DNA from: an uncultured Clostridia bacterium
GTDB taxonomy: Bacteria > Bacillota > Clostridia > TANB77 > UBA1234
Direction of reading: 5' to 3'
DNA length: 15,007 bases
NCBI GenBank assembly: GCA_947624765.1
Contig: CANQLS010000011.1
Span: forward strand, 1-15,007
Shown here: one piece after another, positions 6,768 through 14,819 of the stretch
Numbering within the stretch: the first letter of the stretch is position 1
Layout: every line of letters begins with the position of its first letter
Translations under genes and position numbers: made by a program
The notes under the pieces: generated by a model
The model's database searches: none
What the model was told of the DNA's origin: nothing
Seen by the model: the letters and a program-made list of their open reading frames with translations, nothing else

Positions 6768-6927
6768 TTTAAGTATAGTATGTACCGTTCCAATAGGAAT
6801 ATCCTTATTATGTATAGGAATAATCTCTATATGATTTCCGTTTTTTCATCTTCAAGTGTGAACCATTTTGAGATACTTCGGTCCATCCATACTTTTTTAG
6901 GAGTTTAATTAGTTCTTTTGCTTTCAT
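6750..6927 (-). pseudogene. hicA: Frameshifted HicA-family mRNA interferase toxin
   Basis: Read from ATG at 6927 (ribosome site GGAGG 8 bases upstream), the frame gives MKAKELIKLLKKYGWTEVSQ and NGSHLKMKK, a typical HicA start with catalytic His24 in the GSH motif. It then runs to a premature stop after 39 codons (6808). Shifting by one base at the six-A run just before CGG restores the family C-terminus: GNHIEIIPIHNKDIPIGTVH, then TILKRTGLK, stopping at 6750-6752. The span is 178 bases, one more than the 177 needed for a normal 58-residue HicA, so a single inserted A explains it. In the family HicA cleaves mRNA on or off ribosomes. It could be inactivated, a sequencing error in the A-run, or rescued by slippage on that run. 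Confidence 0.85.
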
Positions 6928-6954
6928 TGAGTCAACCTCCAATCTGAAGCAAAC

Positions 6955-6970
6955 AATTAACACATTACTT
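6955..6970. repeat. Right arm of 16-bp inverted repeat flanking hicAB
   Basis: AATTAACACATTACTT is the exact reverse complement of 6265-6280. It lies in the hicA leader, downstream of the predicted promoter and about 27 bases before the hicA start codon. Confidence 0.85.
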
Positions 6971-6989
6971 TTATTCACTCCTTAACATT

Positions 6990-7018
6990 ATATTAGCACG
7001 TGTTTATACGTGTGTCAA
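6990..7018 (-). promoter_or_regulatory. hicAB promoter with palindrome in the spacer
   Basis: On the minus strand, TTGACA (7018-7013) and TAATAT (6995-6990) are 17 bases apart: a perfect -35 with a good -10. The spacer holds the inverted repeat CACGT-6-ACGTG (6997-7012). HicB proteins with ribbon-helix-helix tails usually bind palindromes overlapping their own promoter, so this is the best operator candidate. Confidence 0.8.
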
Positions 7019-7087
7019 GAAAATTTTATAAAATATTATGACATTTTTATATAATAAGAACGTATGCCTTTCCTAATTATATAAAAA

Positions 7088-7119
7088 AGCACTAGCAAAA
7101 CATTGATTTTACTAGTGTT
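7088..7119 (-). terminator. Terminator of the tRNA-Arg gene
   Basis: CACTAG (7090-7095) pairs with CTAGTG (7112-7117), with an inner AAAA/TTTT extension past one mismatch. On the minus strand it is followed by six Ts. It lies about 16 bases past the tRNA 3' end. Confidence 0.8.
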
Positions 7120-7134
7120 TCTTCATTTTTGTTA

Positions 7135-7211
<77 letters not shown>

Positions 7212-7228
7212 ATAACAGAACAATAGAT

Positions 7229-7258
7229 ATTATAACATAATATGACTATTTCTGTCAA
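7229..7258 (-). promoter_or_regulatory. tRNA-Arg promoter overlapping the spoIIE stop
   Basis: On the minus strand, TTGACA (7258-7253), 18 bases, TATAAT (7234-7229): both boxes are perfect consensus. The spoIIE stop codon TGA (7257-7255) lies inside the -35 box. Transcription would start just ahead of the tRNA 5' end at 7211. Confidence 0.85.
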
Positions 7259-9360
7259 TGTTTTTTCATAAAAACCTTTGCTACTATTACAGTCATGTCA
7301 TCGTCTACAATTCCAAAATTACTGTCTATAGCTTCTTGCAAGATAATATCTGCCAAGCGTTGAGGGTTATCTGGATGAATAGCTTTCAATAAATCTAGTA
7401 CCCATTTCCCTTTATTTTCCTTATTCGCATCTGCCACACCATCTGTGGTTATAACAACATAATCTCCGTCTTCTAAAGTTTTATCATATAAATCTACGTC
7501 TACATTTTCTAAAATTCCAATTGGTAAGCTTACAGATTGTACAATATCCACTTCTTCTGCTTTTTTTATGTAGGTTGGACAAGCACTTACTTTTAAAAAT
7601 TCTGCATCACCATTTAACGAATCAAATAAAGCTACATCCAATGTTGCGAAACTATCTTCCTCATTAAATGCCATAATAGAGTTCATTAATTCCATTGCAT
7701 CCTTTTTTTCAAAACCAGTATTTAATAAATTTTCCAACATTCCAATAACGTGCTTACTATTTTTATCTGCTTTTTCACCTGAACCCATTCCATCACTAAC
7801 GCCAAAAAGATATTTGCCGTCTTTTAATCTCACCATAATTGTATTATCACCTGAAATAGTGCTTTTGTTTTTCTTTGTTTTTGCAACACCAATTTCTAAA
7901 GAATATTTTCCCTCTGGTGTTATTACTTCTGCTGTTTGCGATGTAATGTCATCTTTAATTTTAGTAATAGCTTGTGATACACCCTTCAATTGTTTAGAAA
8001 CTTGCATCTTTTTTTCTTTCATTTTTTGTTGCCAGTTTTGATTCACTTTATAGATTTGATATGAAAAGTTCAATCCATCTACAAACAACGCCTTGTTATC
8101 ACAAATTGTTTCTTCTAAATCAAATTCATTTATTTCCCCATTTAATTGCAACGTCTCAATAGCATTAAACACCGTTTCATACATATTGTGATAATTCTTT
8201 TTCCAACATTTATCATAATTCGCACAACGTTTACACGTATTATCATTTAATGTTTGAATAAATTTTCCTACCTCATCAATAGAATCTTCTTCTTTTTCTT
8301 GTTCAGCACCTTCCGCCATGTCATCTACAACTTCCGATACTGCATTTAAACGATAAAGAGCTGTTTCTGGGAAATAACCATCTAATGTGCTTTCAGGTAA
8401 CGTCTTGCTATAATCAAATAAATTATCCAAAATAACTGTTGCTTTTTTTGGAATTAAGAATAAGCAAACTGATGCCACTACTATTTCTTTAATGCTAATA
8501 ATTACTTCCGTAGAACCATTCGCATAAAATACTAAAATCATATTACCTAATATAAAACCAAGTGCAGCACCAACTTTACCAAATTTAGAAAATACTCCAG
8601 ATAATAATCCACTAAATCCATATGTTGCAACCGTTGCCACATTTCCAATTCCCATAAGACCTAATACAACAGAAATAGCAATTCCTGATGCAGCACCACA
8701 AGTAGCACCTCGTTTCCAACCTAATAAAAGCACAATTAGTACACTAACTATACCGCGAATAGATATATTAAAAATACTCCAATTTCCAATTCCACTAATT
8801 GCTACTGCTAGTACAATTCCAGTTGCCATTAAACTTTCAGAAGAAAACATCTTCCCTTTTTTAAAAGATAATATAATTGGTAACCCTTCTGAAAATAGTA
8901 AATAAAATATAGTAGAAGTAAGTGCAGCATATACTGCTAGCATAGCATCATATAATAAAGAACCATTAATTAAAAAGCTTAAAATTTCAGTTACCGTAGC
9001 AGAAAATAAAATCTTTACTGCATTTCCCGTTTTATTTTCACCAACTTTCAAAAATGAACGAAGCATGGTAAAAACAATAGAAGAAATAACAAATTTTAAC
9101 AAAGCCACCCATCCAAAAGTAATGCCAGTTGTAATTGCTATAATAATAAACGGTAATAACAATGGAACATCTAAATTACTCATTGCCCCAAGCATTGCAA
9201 GTCCAAACGGATTTACTCCAGCACTTAACCCAACTCTACTAATCAAAATACTAAGAACATATAAAATTATATTTTTTTTATCCCCTATTAAATTTTTCCA
9301 GTTAATCTTTATTTTTTGCGGACGTACCTCCTCCGCATAACTGTATGTACTTTTTTCCAC
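7255..9360 (-). CDS. spoIIE: Stage II sporulation protein E, membrane PP2C phosphatase
   Basis: The 701-residue protein has a polytopic membrane region (about residues 28-310, many hydrophobic spans). A central regulatory region follows with the cysteine cluster CKRCANYDKCW. The C-terminal PP2C phosphatase domain has metal-binding motifs DGMGSG (523-528), TTDG (Asp640) and DDDMT (686-690). In Bacillus, SpoIIE sits at the asymmetric septum and dephosphorylates SpoIIAA, freeing sigma-F in the forespore; it also interacts with FtsZ. It is shorter than the roughly 830-residue Bacillus protein but of usual clostridial build. The start is GTG at 9360, supported by AGAGGTG 7 bases upstream; no nearby in-frame ATG would keep the N-terminus. 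No tilS, hpt or ftsH follows, unlike the order I recall from other Firmicutes. Confidence 0.95.
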   Translation of the reverse strand: MEKSTYSYAEEVRPQKIKINWKNLIGDKKNIILYVLSILISRVGLSAGVNPFGLAMLGAMSNLDVPLLLPFIIIAITTGITFGWVALLKFVISSIVFTMLRSFLKVGENKTGNAVKILFSATVTEILSFLINGSLLYDAMLAVYAALTSTIFYLLFSEGLPIILSFKKGKMFSSESLMATGIVLAVAISGIGNWSIFNISIRGIVSVLIVLLLGWKRGATCGAASGIAISVVLGLMGIGNVATVATYGFSGLLSGVFSKFGKVGAALGFILGNMILVFYANGSTEVIISIKEIVVASVCLFLIPKKATVILDNLFDYSKTLPESTLDGYFPETALYRLNAVSEVVDDMAEGAEQEKEEDSIDEVGKFIQTLNDNTCKRCANYDKCWKKNYHNMYETVFNAIETLQLNGEINEFDLEETICDNKALFVDGLNFSYQIYKVNQNWQQKMKEKKMQVSKQLKGVSQAITKIKDDITSQTAEVITPEGKYSLEIGVAKTKKNKSTISGDNTIMVRLKDGKYLFGVSDGMGSGEKADKNSKHVIGMLENLLNTGFEKKDAMELMNSIMAFNEEDSFATLDVALFDSLNGDAEFLKVSACPTYIKKAEEVDIVQSVSLPIGILENVDVDLYDKTLEDGDYVVITTDGVADANKENKGKWVLDLLKAIHPDNPQRLADIILQEAIDSNFGIVDDDMTVIVAKVFMKKH

Positions 9361-9398
9361 TTACTTACACCTCTTAACTTTTTCTTTTGAATGCCATT

Positions 9399-9431
9399 AT
9401 TATAACGCATTCATCATAAAATTCTTGTCAC
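9399..9431 (-). promoter_or_regulatory. spoIIE promoter with 21-bp spacer and possible Spo0A box
   Basis: On the minus strand, GTGACA (9431-9426) and a perfect TATAAT (9404-9399) are 21 bases apart. A spacer this long would be poor for ordinary sigma-A use but matches Spo0A-activated promoters such as Bacillus spoIIE and spoIIG, as I recall them. On the plus strand, TTGTCACA (9425-9432) matches the 0A box TTGTCGAA at 6 of 8 positions and overlaps the -35. Confidence 0.6.
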
Positions 9432-9452
9432 ATTGTAGCCTATAATAGAAAA

Positions 9453-9470
9453 AGTTTTTTACAAAAAACT
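9453..9470 (-). terminator. Weak AT-only hairpin after smc
   Basis: AGTTTTTT (9453-9460) pairs with AAAAAACT (9463-9470). On the minus strand a run of five Ts follows. It contains only one G-C pair, so termination may be partial and some smc transcripts could run into spoIIE. Confidence 0.4.
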
Positions 9471-9498
9471 ACAAATTACAATTCGTTTTTACTTGTTT

Positions 9499-12400
9499 TT
9501 ATGATAATTGCATAGAAATTAATTTGGTAATACCGTGTTCCTGCATTGTTGCACCATATACAGTATTAGCTGCCTCCATCGTTCCCTTTCTGTGAGTAAT
9601 AATTAAAAATTGTGTTTCTTCTGAAAATTTCTTTAAATATTCTGCATAACGATAAACATTAACATCGTCTAAAGCGGCTTCAATTTCATCTAAAATGCAG
9701 AATGGAGATGGATTTAATTTTAATATAGCAAATAATAATGCAATAGCGGTTAATGCTCTTTCTCCACCTGATAAAAGCATCATATTTTGTAACTTCTTTC
9801 CTGGTGGCTGAACATCAATTTCAATGCCACTTTCCAAAATATTATCAGCATCTGCAAGCCTCAAAGTAGCTTGTCCTCCACCAAACAACTCAGTAAACAC
9901 TTTTCCGAAATTTTTATTAATCAAATCAAACTGCTCAGCAAATTGAATTTTCATTAAATCAAGCATATCCTGAATAATTTTTTTCAATGACTTCTCAGAC
10001 TCTTCTAAATCATTTTTTTGAACATTTAAAAATTCAAATCTATCCTTTAATGCTTTATACTCTTCAATTGCATTCACATTAATATTACCTAACGATTTAA
10101 TTTCCGATTTATATTTTTCAACTTCTTTTTGTGTTGTAGAAGTTACTTCAGCATAATTCTGTGCCGTATTCGGCGTAGTTTCATAATCTTCCCATAATTT
10201 ATTTTGAATTGTTTCTATATCTACTTCAAATCTTGTTTTCTTAACTTCTAACTTATTCCATTGTTCATGAAGAATATCTAATGTTTTAAATTGATCCTCA
10301 ATATTTCTTTCTACATCTACAATTTCCATATTTTTATTTTCGCGTTCTTGTTTCAAATTCGCAACAGAAATTTCCAATTCTTTAATTTCGCTTTCCTCAT
10401 TTTGAATTGTTTCATCTGCAGAAAGAATTTTTGCTTGCAATTCATCGCTTTCAACTAACATTCTTGCTTTTTCTTCTTCTCTCTTTTCCACATTATCATC
10501 ACAATTTTTAATATCTTGTGCAATCCTATCTAAAATTTCGTCCATAGAATGAGAACTTTCGTCAAAAGAAGAAACAGAAATTTTCAAATCAGTAATATCA
10601 GAACTTAGAGCATCAATAACCTTTTGTTGTTCACTATTTTTACCTGCAAACTCATCTACAATTACTTGCCATTCCGCATTTTCGCTTTCAACTTTTGCAA
10701 TAAATTCTTGAATTGCTTTTACATCACCTTGTGTTTGAGCTAATTTTTCTGATAACTTTTCTTTTTCTTGCGTTAACAATTCTGATTTCTTTTGCAACCT
10801 ATCTATATTATTTTCGATAGCAACCATTTTTTCTGTTTCTGTTGCAAACAAAACATTTACTTCTTGCAATTGTTTTTCTGCTGATTCAAACTCAGAAAGT
10901 GCAGTTTCTGCAGTTTTCTTATATTCTTCCATTTGTTTTACTAAATCTTCATGCTTCTTTTTCAACTCTTGCAACACATTTTCCAGCTCTGTAATCTCTC
11001 TTGCTCTACTTAAAATACTAGTTGTTTTCTTAAATGTACTACCACCAGACATTTGACCTGAAGGATTAATAACATCACCGTCCATTGTTACAATTCTAAA
11101 AGCATATTGATGTTTTTTTGCCATTTTTATAGCATCGTCCATTCCATCAACAATAACAGTTCTACCAAGCAAATTCCACAAAATAACTTCATATTTTTTA
11201 TCATATGCAATCAAATCACTAGCAATACCTTTGAACCCATCTTCGTTTTTCAAATTTTCCTTTAACTTAGAACCTTTCACTGCAGAAATTGGAAAAAACG
11301 AAGCTCTACCCAAATTATTTTCCTTCAAATAATTGATAGCCCTTTTTGCATCTTCTTCTGTTTCTGTTACAATATTTTGAATGCTAGCACCTAATACCAT
11401 CTCAATAGCAGTTTCATATTCTGAAGGAACAGTAATTAAATTGGCAAGTGCTCCACAAATATTTTTACCAAAAACTTCATCTTTTTTGCATTTAGTTAAA
11501 ACTTCTTTTACTGCTTTTTGATATCCTTCAAATTCTTTCTCTGTTTCTATTAAAAATTTATGTCTAGCCTCTTTAACATTAACTTCATTTAAAGTTGAAC
11601 GTATATTATCTTCAAACTCTCTTATTTTTTCATGATATTCTAATTTAATAGTAGAAAGTTCGTTAATTTTTTCAGTCAATGCATTTCGTTCTTTAGTAAC
11701 CTTATTCAAAGAGAAATTTTCATCTTCTTTTTTCATTTTCTCTTTATCCAATTCATGTATATTATCGCTAACCTCTTCTGTAATTTGCTTAATTCTTCTA
11801 CTATCAGCTTCAGCATTTGCAGTTAAATCGCTTAAAATTTCCATCTTTTCAAATTTCAAATCAATATTCTGCATCATGCTATTTTTTATATCTTCAATTT
11901 TCTGTTGCTCTTCTGTTAAACTAGCACTCAACTTTCTATATTCTTCTTCCTTTTCTTGCAATTCAACTTCAAACCTATTTTTATCTTGAAATAATCTTTC
12001 CTTTTTTGAAATTCTGTCTTGCTTCTCTTGCTCTAATTCTAACTTTCTGCTTTTATACATTTCAATTTCGTTTATAAACTTCTCTTCGTTTTCTTTATTA
12101 TGCTGAATGCGTTCCAAAAAAATGCCCTTATCTGCTCTTTGCTTTTCAATTTGATTTTGTACAGTAAAAACATCATTTTGCAAGCTTTCAATTTTCACCA
12201 TAAAATCTTCAATAGCAATACGAAGCTCTTCCTTCAAAGCTTGAAAATCAGATAATTTTTTCTCTTCATCACCGCTTTGCTTTTCCAATTCATTCACTTG
12301 AAGTAAAAGTTCGTCCAATTTTTCTTTGTTCTTATTGATATTATTAATCAAAAGACCTACTTCCAAATACTTTAATTGGTCACGTAATTCTAAAAATTTC

Positions 12401-13038
12401 TTAGCCTTCTCTGCTTGCTCGCATAAAGGACCTATTTGAACTTCTAATTCTTTTACTACATCTTGAATTCGAACTAAATTTTGTTGAGTATTTTCTAGCT
12501 TATGCTCCGCTTCCTCTTTTCTTGTACGATACTTCACAATTCCTGCCGCCTCTTCAAAGATGTGCCTTCTCTCCTCTGACTTAGAACTCAAAATCTCATC
12601 AATACGTCCTTGACCAATAATAGAATAACCATCACGTCCAATACCAGTATCCATAAATAATTCTACAATATCTTTTAATCTACATGGATTTTTATTAATA
12701 AAAAATTCACTCTCTCCACTTCGATAAACTCTTCTTGTAACCGTTACTTCAGAATAATCAACAGGCAATTTGCCATCGGAATTATCCATTGTAATGTCTA
12801 CTTCTGCAAAACTAACAGATTTTCTAGCTTGTGTACCAGCAAAAATAACATCCTCAAGTTTTGAGCCACGAAGTGCTTTAACACTCTGTTCACCCAACAC
12901 CCAGCGAATTGCATCAGAAACATTACTTTTTCCACTTCCATTCGGTCCAATAACAGCAGTAATACCTGGTTTAAATTCCAAAACAGTTTTATCAGCAAAA
13001 GATTTAAATCCTTGTAATTCCAACCTCTTAAGATACAT
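9499..13038 (-). CDS. smc: Chromosome segregation ATPase SMC
   Basis: The 1179-residue protein is the core of the SMC-ScpAB condensin, which extrudes DNA loops and helps separate origins. The N-terminal head has Walker A GPNGSGKS (31-38). Long coiled-coil arms rich in Glu/Lys/Gln flank a hinge near 500-670 (conserved glycines in GRTVIVDG and PSGQMSGGS). The C-terminal head has the ABC signature LSGGE (1089-1093), Walker B CILDE (Asp1117, Glu1118) and the D-loop AALDD. Length is standard. ATG at 13038 is preceded by GAGAGGA about 11 bases upstream. In many Firmicutes smc sits between rnc and ftsY; here neither is adjacent. Instead it is divergent from lemA and followed 138 bases later by spoIIE. 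Confidence 0.97.
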   Translation of the reverse strand: MYLKRLELQGFKSFADKTVLEFKPGITAVIGPNGSGKSNVSDAIRWVLGEQSVKALRGSKLEDVIFAGTQARKSVSFAEVDITMDNSDGKLPVDYSEVTVTRRVYRSGESEFFINKNPCRLKDIVELFMDTGIGRDGYSIIGQGRIDEILSSKSEERRHIFEEAAGIVKYRTRKEEAEHKLENTQQNLVRIQDVVKELEVQIGPLCEQAEKAKKFLELRDQLKYLEVGLLINNINKNKEKLDELLLQVNELEKQSGDEEKKLSDFQALKEELRIAIEDFMVKIESLQNDVFTVQNQIEKQRADKGIFLERIQHNKENEEKFINEIEMYKSRKLELEQEKQDRISKKERLFQDKNRFEVELQEKEEEYRKLSASLTEEQQKIEDIKNSMMQNIDLKFEKMEILSDLTANAEADSRRIKQITEEVSDNIHELDKEKMKKEDENFSLNKVTKERNALTEKINELSTIKLEYHEKIREFEDNIRSTLNEVNVKEARHKFLIETEKEFEGYQKAVKEVLTKCKKDEVFGKNICGALANLITVPSEYETAIEMVLGASIQNIVTETEEDAKRAINYLKENNLGRASFFPISAVKGSKLKENLKNEDGFKGIASDLIAYDKKYEVILWNLLGRTVIVDGMDDAIKMAKKHQYAFRIVTMDGDVINPSGQMSGGSTFKKTTSILSRAREITELENVLQELKKKHEDLVKQMEEYKKTAETALSEFESAEKQLQEVNVLFATETEKMVAIENNIDRLQKKSELLTQEKEKLSEKLAQTQGDVKAIQEFIAKVESENAEWQVIVDEFAGKNSEQQKVIDALSSDITDLKISVSSFDESSHSMDEILDRIAQDIKNCDDNVEKREEEKARMLVESDELQAKILSADETIQNEESEIKELEISVANLKQERENKNMEIVDVERNIEDQFKTLDILHEQWNKLEVKKTRFEVDIETIQNKLWEDYETTPNTAQNYAEVTSTTQKEVEKYKSEIKSLGNINVNAIEEYKALKDRFEFLNVQKNDLEESEKSLKKIIQDMLDLMKIQFAEQFDLINKNFGKVFTELFGGGQATLRLADADNILESGIEIDVQPPGKKLQNMMLLSGGERALTAIALLFAILKLNPSPFCILDEIEAALDDVNVYRYAEYLKKFSEETQFLIITHRKGTMEAANTVYGATMQEHGITKLISMQLS

Positions 13039-13091
13039 ATTTTAATCGTTCCTCTCTTGTATATGCTTTTTCCGTAGTAATCTACAAAGTT

Positions 13092-13120
13092 ATCATATAC
13101 TATCCATGTCAAATTATCAA
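13092..13120 (-). promoter_or_regulatory. Predicted smc promoter
   Basis: On the minus strand, TTGATA (13120-13115), 17 bases, TATGAT (13097-13092), each one or two mismatches from consensus. The leader to the smc start is about 47 bases. A nearby TTGACA (13112-13107) has no -10 at a suitable distance. Confidence 0.6.
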
Positions 13121-13173
13121 GAATTTTGGGAAAAAAATGAAAGTTTATATAGTAACATAATTTCACAAAACAT

Positions 13174-13201
13174 TTGCTTTTTAAAGCGAAAATGCTATAA
13201 T
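13174..13201 (+). promoter_or_regulatory. Predicted lemA-htpX promoter, upstream
   Basis: TTGCTT (13174-13179), 16 bases, perfect TATAAT (13196-13201). This gives a leader of about 80 bases before lemA. Confidence 0.55.
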
Positions 13202-13248
13202 AAAATTATATATTTATATCATATAATAAGCATTTATAATATTTTGTA

Positions 13249-13257
13249 TGGTATAAT
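13249..13257 (+). promoter_or_regulatory. Second possible lemA promoter, extended -10
   Basis: TGGTATAAT fits the extended -10 form TGnTATAAT and lies about 33 bases before the lemA start. No -35 resembling consensus precedes it. It may act alone or alongside the upstream promoter. Confidence 0.4.
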
Positions 13258-13290
13258 AATATTATATTAAATTCAAAGGAGAGAGAAATT

Positions 13291-13839
13291 ATGGGATGGA
13301 TTGTTTTAATAATTATTTTGGTTTTAGCTTTTTGGTTAGTAGGTATTTATAATGGCTTAATTCAATCAAAAAACAAAGTAAACAGTGCTTTTGCACAAAT
13401 TGATACACAATTGCAAAGAAGATTTGATTTAATTCCAAATCTTGTAGAAACTGTAAAAGGTTATGCAAGTCATGAAAAAGAAGTTTTTGAAAAAATAACA
13501 GCAGCAAGAAGTGGCTATATGACTGCACATTCAAATGCTGAAAAAATCGAAGCAAATAATCAATTAACTGGTTCTTTAAGAACATTATATGCAGTAGCTG
13601 AAAATTATCCTGACTTAAAAGCAAATACAAACTTTTCAAAACTACAAGACGACTTAAAAGGCACTGAAGATAAAGTCGCTTTTGCTAGACAATTTTACAA
13701 TGACAGTGTACTTGCATACAATAATAAATTAGCTATTTTCCCAAATAATATTATTGCAGGTATGTTCCACTTTGAGGAAGCAGCATTCTTCAAAACAGAT
13801 GATGAAGAAGCAAGAAAGGCTCCAAAAGTACAATTTTAA
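13291..13839 (+). CDS. lemA: LemA family membrane protein
   Basis: The 182-residue protein has one N-terminal membrane helix (about 2-22) followed by a helical LemA domain. The family motif RRFDLIPNLVETVKGYASHE is clear at about residues 48-67, followed by KEVFEKITAARS and, later, the helices ending in FNNKL-like YNNKLAIFPNNIIAGMF. Length matches the family. The biochemical role of LemA is not settled; in many bacteria it is encoded beside HtpX or TPM-domain proteins and is thought to help membrane protein quality control. The start follows AAGGAG at 9 bases. htpX begins 20 bases after its stop, so the two form an operon. Confidence 0.93.
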   Translation: MGWIVLIIILVLAFWLVGIYNGLIQSKNKVNSAFAQIDTQLQRRFDLIPNLVETVKGYASHEKEVFEKITAARSGYMTAHSNAEKIEANNQLTGSLRTLYAVAENYPDLKANTNFSKLQDDLKGTEDKVAFARQFYNDSVLAYNNKLAIFPNNIIAGMFHFEEAAFFKTDDEEARKAPKVQF

Positions 13840-13859
13840 TATGAAAGGATGTGAAGTCT

Positions 13860-14762
13860 ATGTTTGATACATCCATTAAAAATAAAAGAAAAACTCGTTT
13901 TATTATTGCTTTTTTTATCGCTTTTATAACATTGTTGGTATACATTATATGCTATTTAAATGACTTTGGATATATGGGCGTACCAATTGCAATGTTCATT
14001 GCAATAATCGCATCTATCGGTTCGTATTATAATTCAGACAAAATTGTTCTTTCATTAAACGGAGCACGTCCTGCAAACAAAGAACAAAATCAAAGAATGG
14101 TAGAAAACTTAGAAGGTTTATGCATTGCAGCTGGTCTACCTATGCCAAAATTATATATTATTCCCGATTCTGCTCCCAACGCATTTGCAACAGGCAGAAA
14201 TCCAGAACATGCTGTAATTTGTGTTACGACAGGTCTACTAGATAAGTTAAATGACTACGAACTAGAAGGCGTTTTGGCACATGAATTATCACACATAAAA
14301 AATTATGATATATTATTGCAAACTATTGTTACGATATTAGTTGGATTCGTTTCCGTATTGGCAGATTTCTTTATGAGAATTGGATTTCATAGTAGCGGTA
14401 GTCGAAATAATGATAATAAAAATAGTGGTGCTGCAAGTTTAATCATTATGCTTATAGGGCTTCTATTGGTTGCCTTATCACCTATTGCAGCTACACTAAT
14501 TCAATTAGCATTATCTAGAAACAGAGAATATCTAGCAGATTCTTCAGCTGTAGAATTAACTAGAAATCCACAAGGATTAATTGATGCATTAACAAAAATA
14601 TCGAGTGATCCAGAACCTTTAGAAAGTGCAAATCGTTCAACAGCTAGCTTATATATTTGTAATCCATTCAAAGGAAAAGATGCTAAAAAATTTATAAACA
14701 AATTATTCTCAACGCATCCACCAATTGAAGATAGAATTAATGCATTAAAAAATATTCATTAA
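13860..14762 (+). CDS. htpX: HtpX-type membrane zinc metalloprotease
   Basis: The 300-residue M48 protease has two N-terminal membrane helices (about 14-33 and 40-57), the zinc site HELSH (141-145), a third ligand Glu223 in NREYLAD, and two more hydrophobic segments (about 151-176 and 193-218). These positions agree with E. coli HtpX His139/His143/Glu222 as I remember them. The family degrades misfolded membrane proteins with its active site on the cytoplasmic side. I chose ATG at 13860 because AAAGGA lies 10 bases upstream; the GTG at 13851 sits directly against that site. It is the second gene after lemA, a pairing seen in many genomes. The stop codon overlaps the A-run of its terminator. 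Confidence 0.95.
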   Translation: MFDTSIKNKRKTRFIIAFFIAFITLLVYIICYLNDFGYMGVPIAMFIAIIASIGSYYNSDKIVLSLNGARPANKEQNQRMVENLEGLCIAAGLPMPKLYIIPDSAPNAFATGRNPEHAVICVTTGLLDKLNDYELEGVLAHELSHIKNYDILLQTIVTILVGFVSVLADFFMRIGFHSSGSRNNDNKNSGAASLIIMLIGLLLVALSPIAATLIQLALSRNREYLADSSAVELTRNPQGLIDALTKISSDPEPLESANRSTASLYICNPFKGKDAKKFINKLFSTHPPIEDRINALKNIH

Positions 14763-14790
14763 AAAAGTGGCGAAGCCTCGCCACTTTTTT
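14761..14790 (+). terminator. Strong terminator after htpX
   Basis: AAAAAAGTGGCGA (14761-14773) pairs perfectly with TCGCCACTTTTTT (14778-14790) around the loop AGCC: a 13-bp stem that contains the T-run. It starts inside the htpX stop codon. Confidence 0.95.
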
Positions 14791-14819
14791 AATACTATGC
14801 AATAGACATTCGCACCAAA

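Noticed and set aside
7021..7087. Hidden small gene between the hic promoter and the tRNA terminator
   Set aside because: AT-rich, no ribosome site with a start codon and no usable open frame; I see nothing there.
12798..13166. 122-codon open frame overlapping the 5' end of smc on the same strand
   Set aside because: Out-of-frame shadow of smc with no ribosome site and no recognisable domain; smc motifs are unambiguous in the other frame.
13313..13639. 108-codon open frame antisense to lemA
   Set aside because: Low-complexity Leu/Phe/Gln-rich translation typical of the reverse of a coiled, AT-rich gene; lemA is clearly real.
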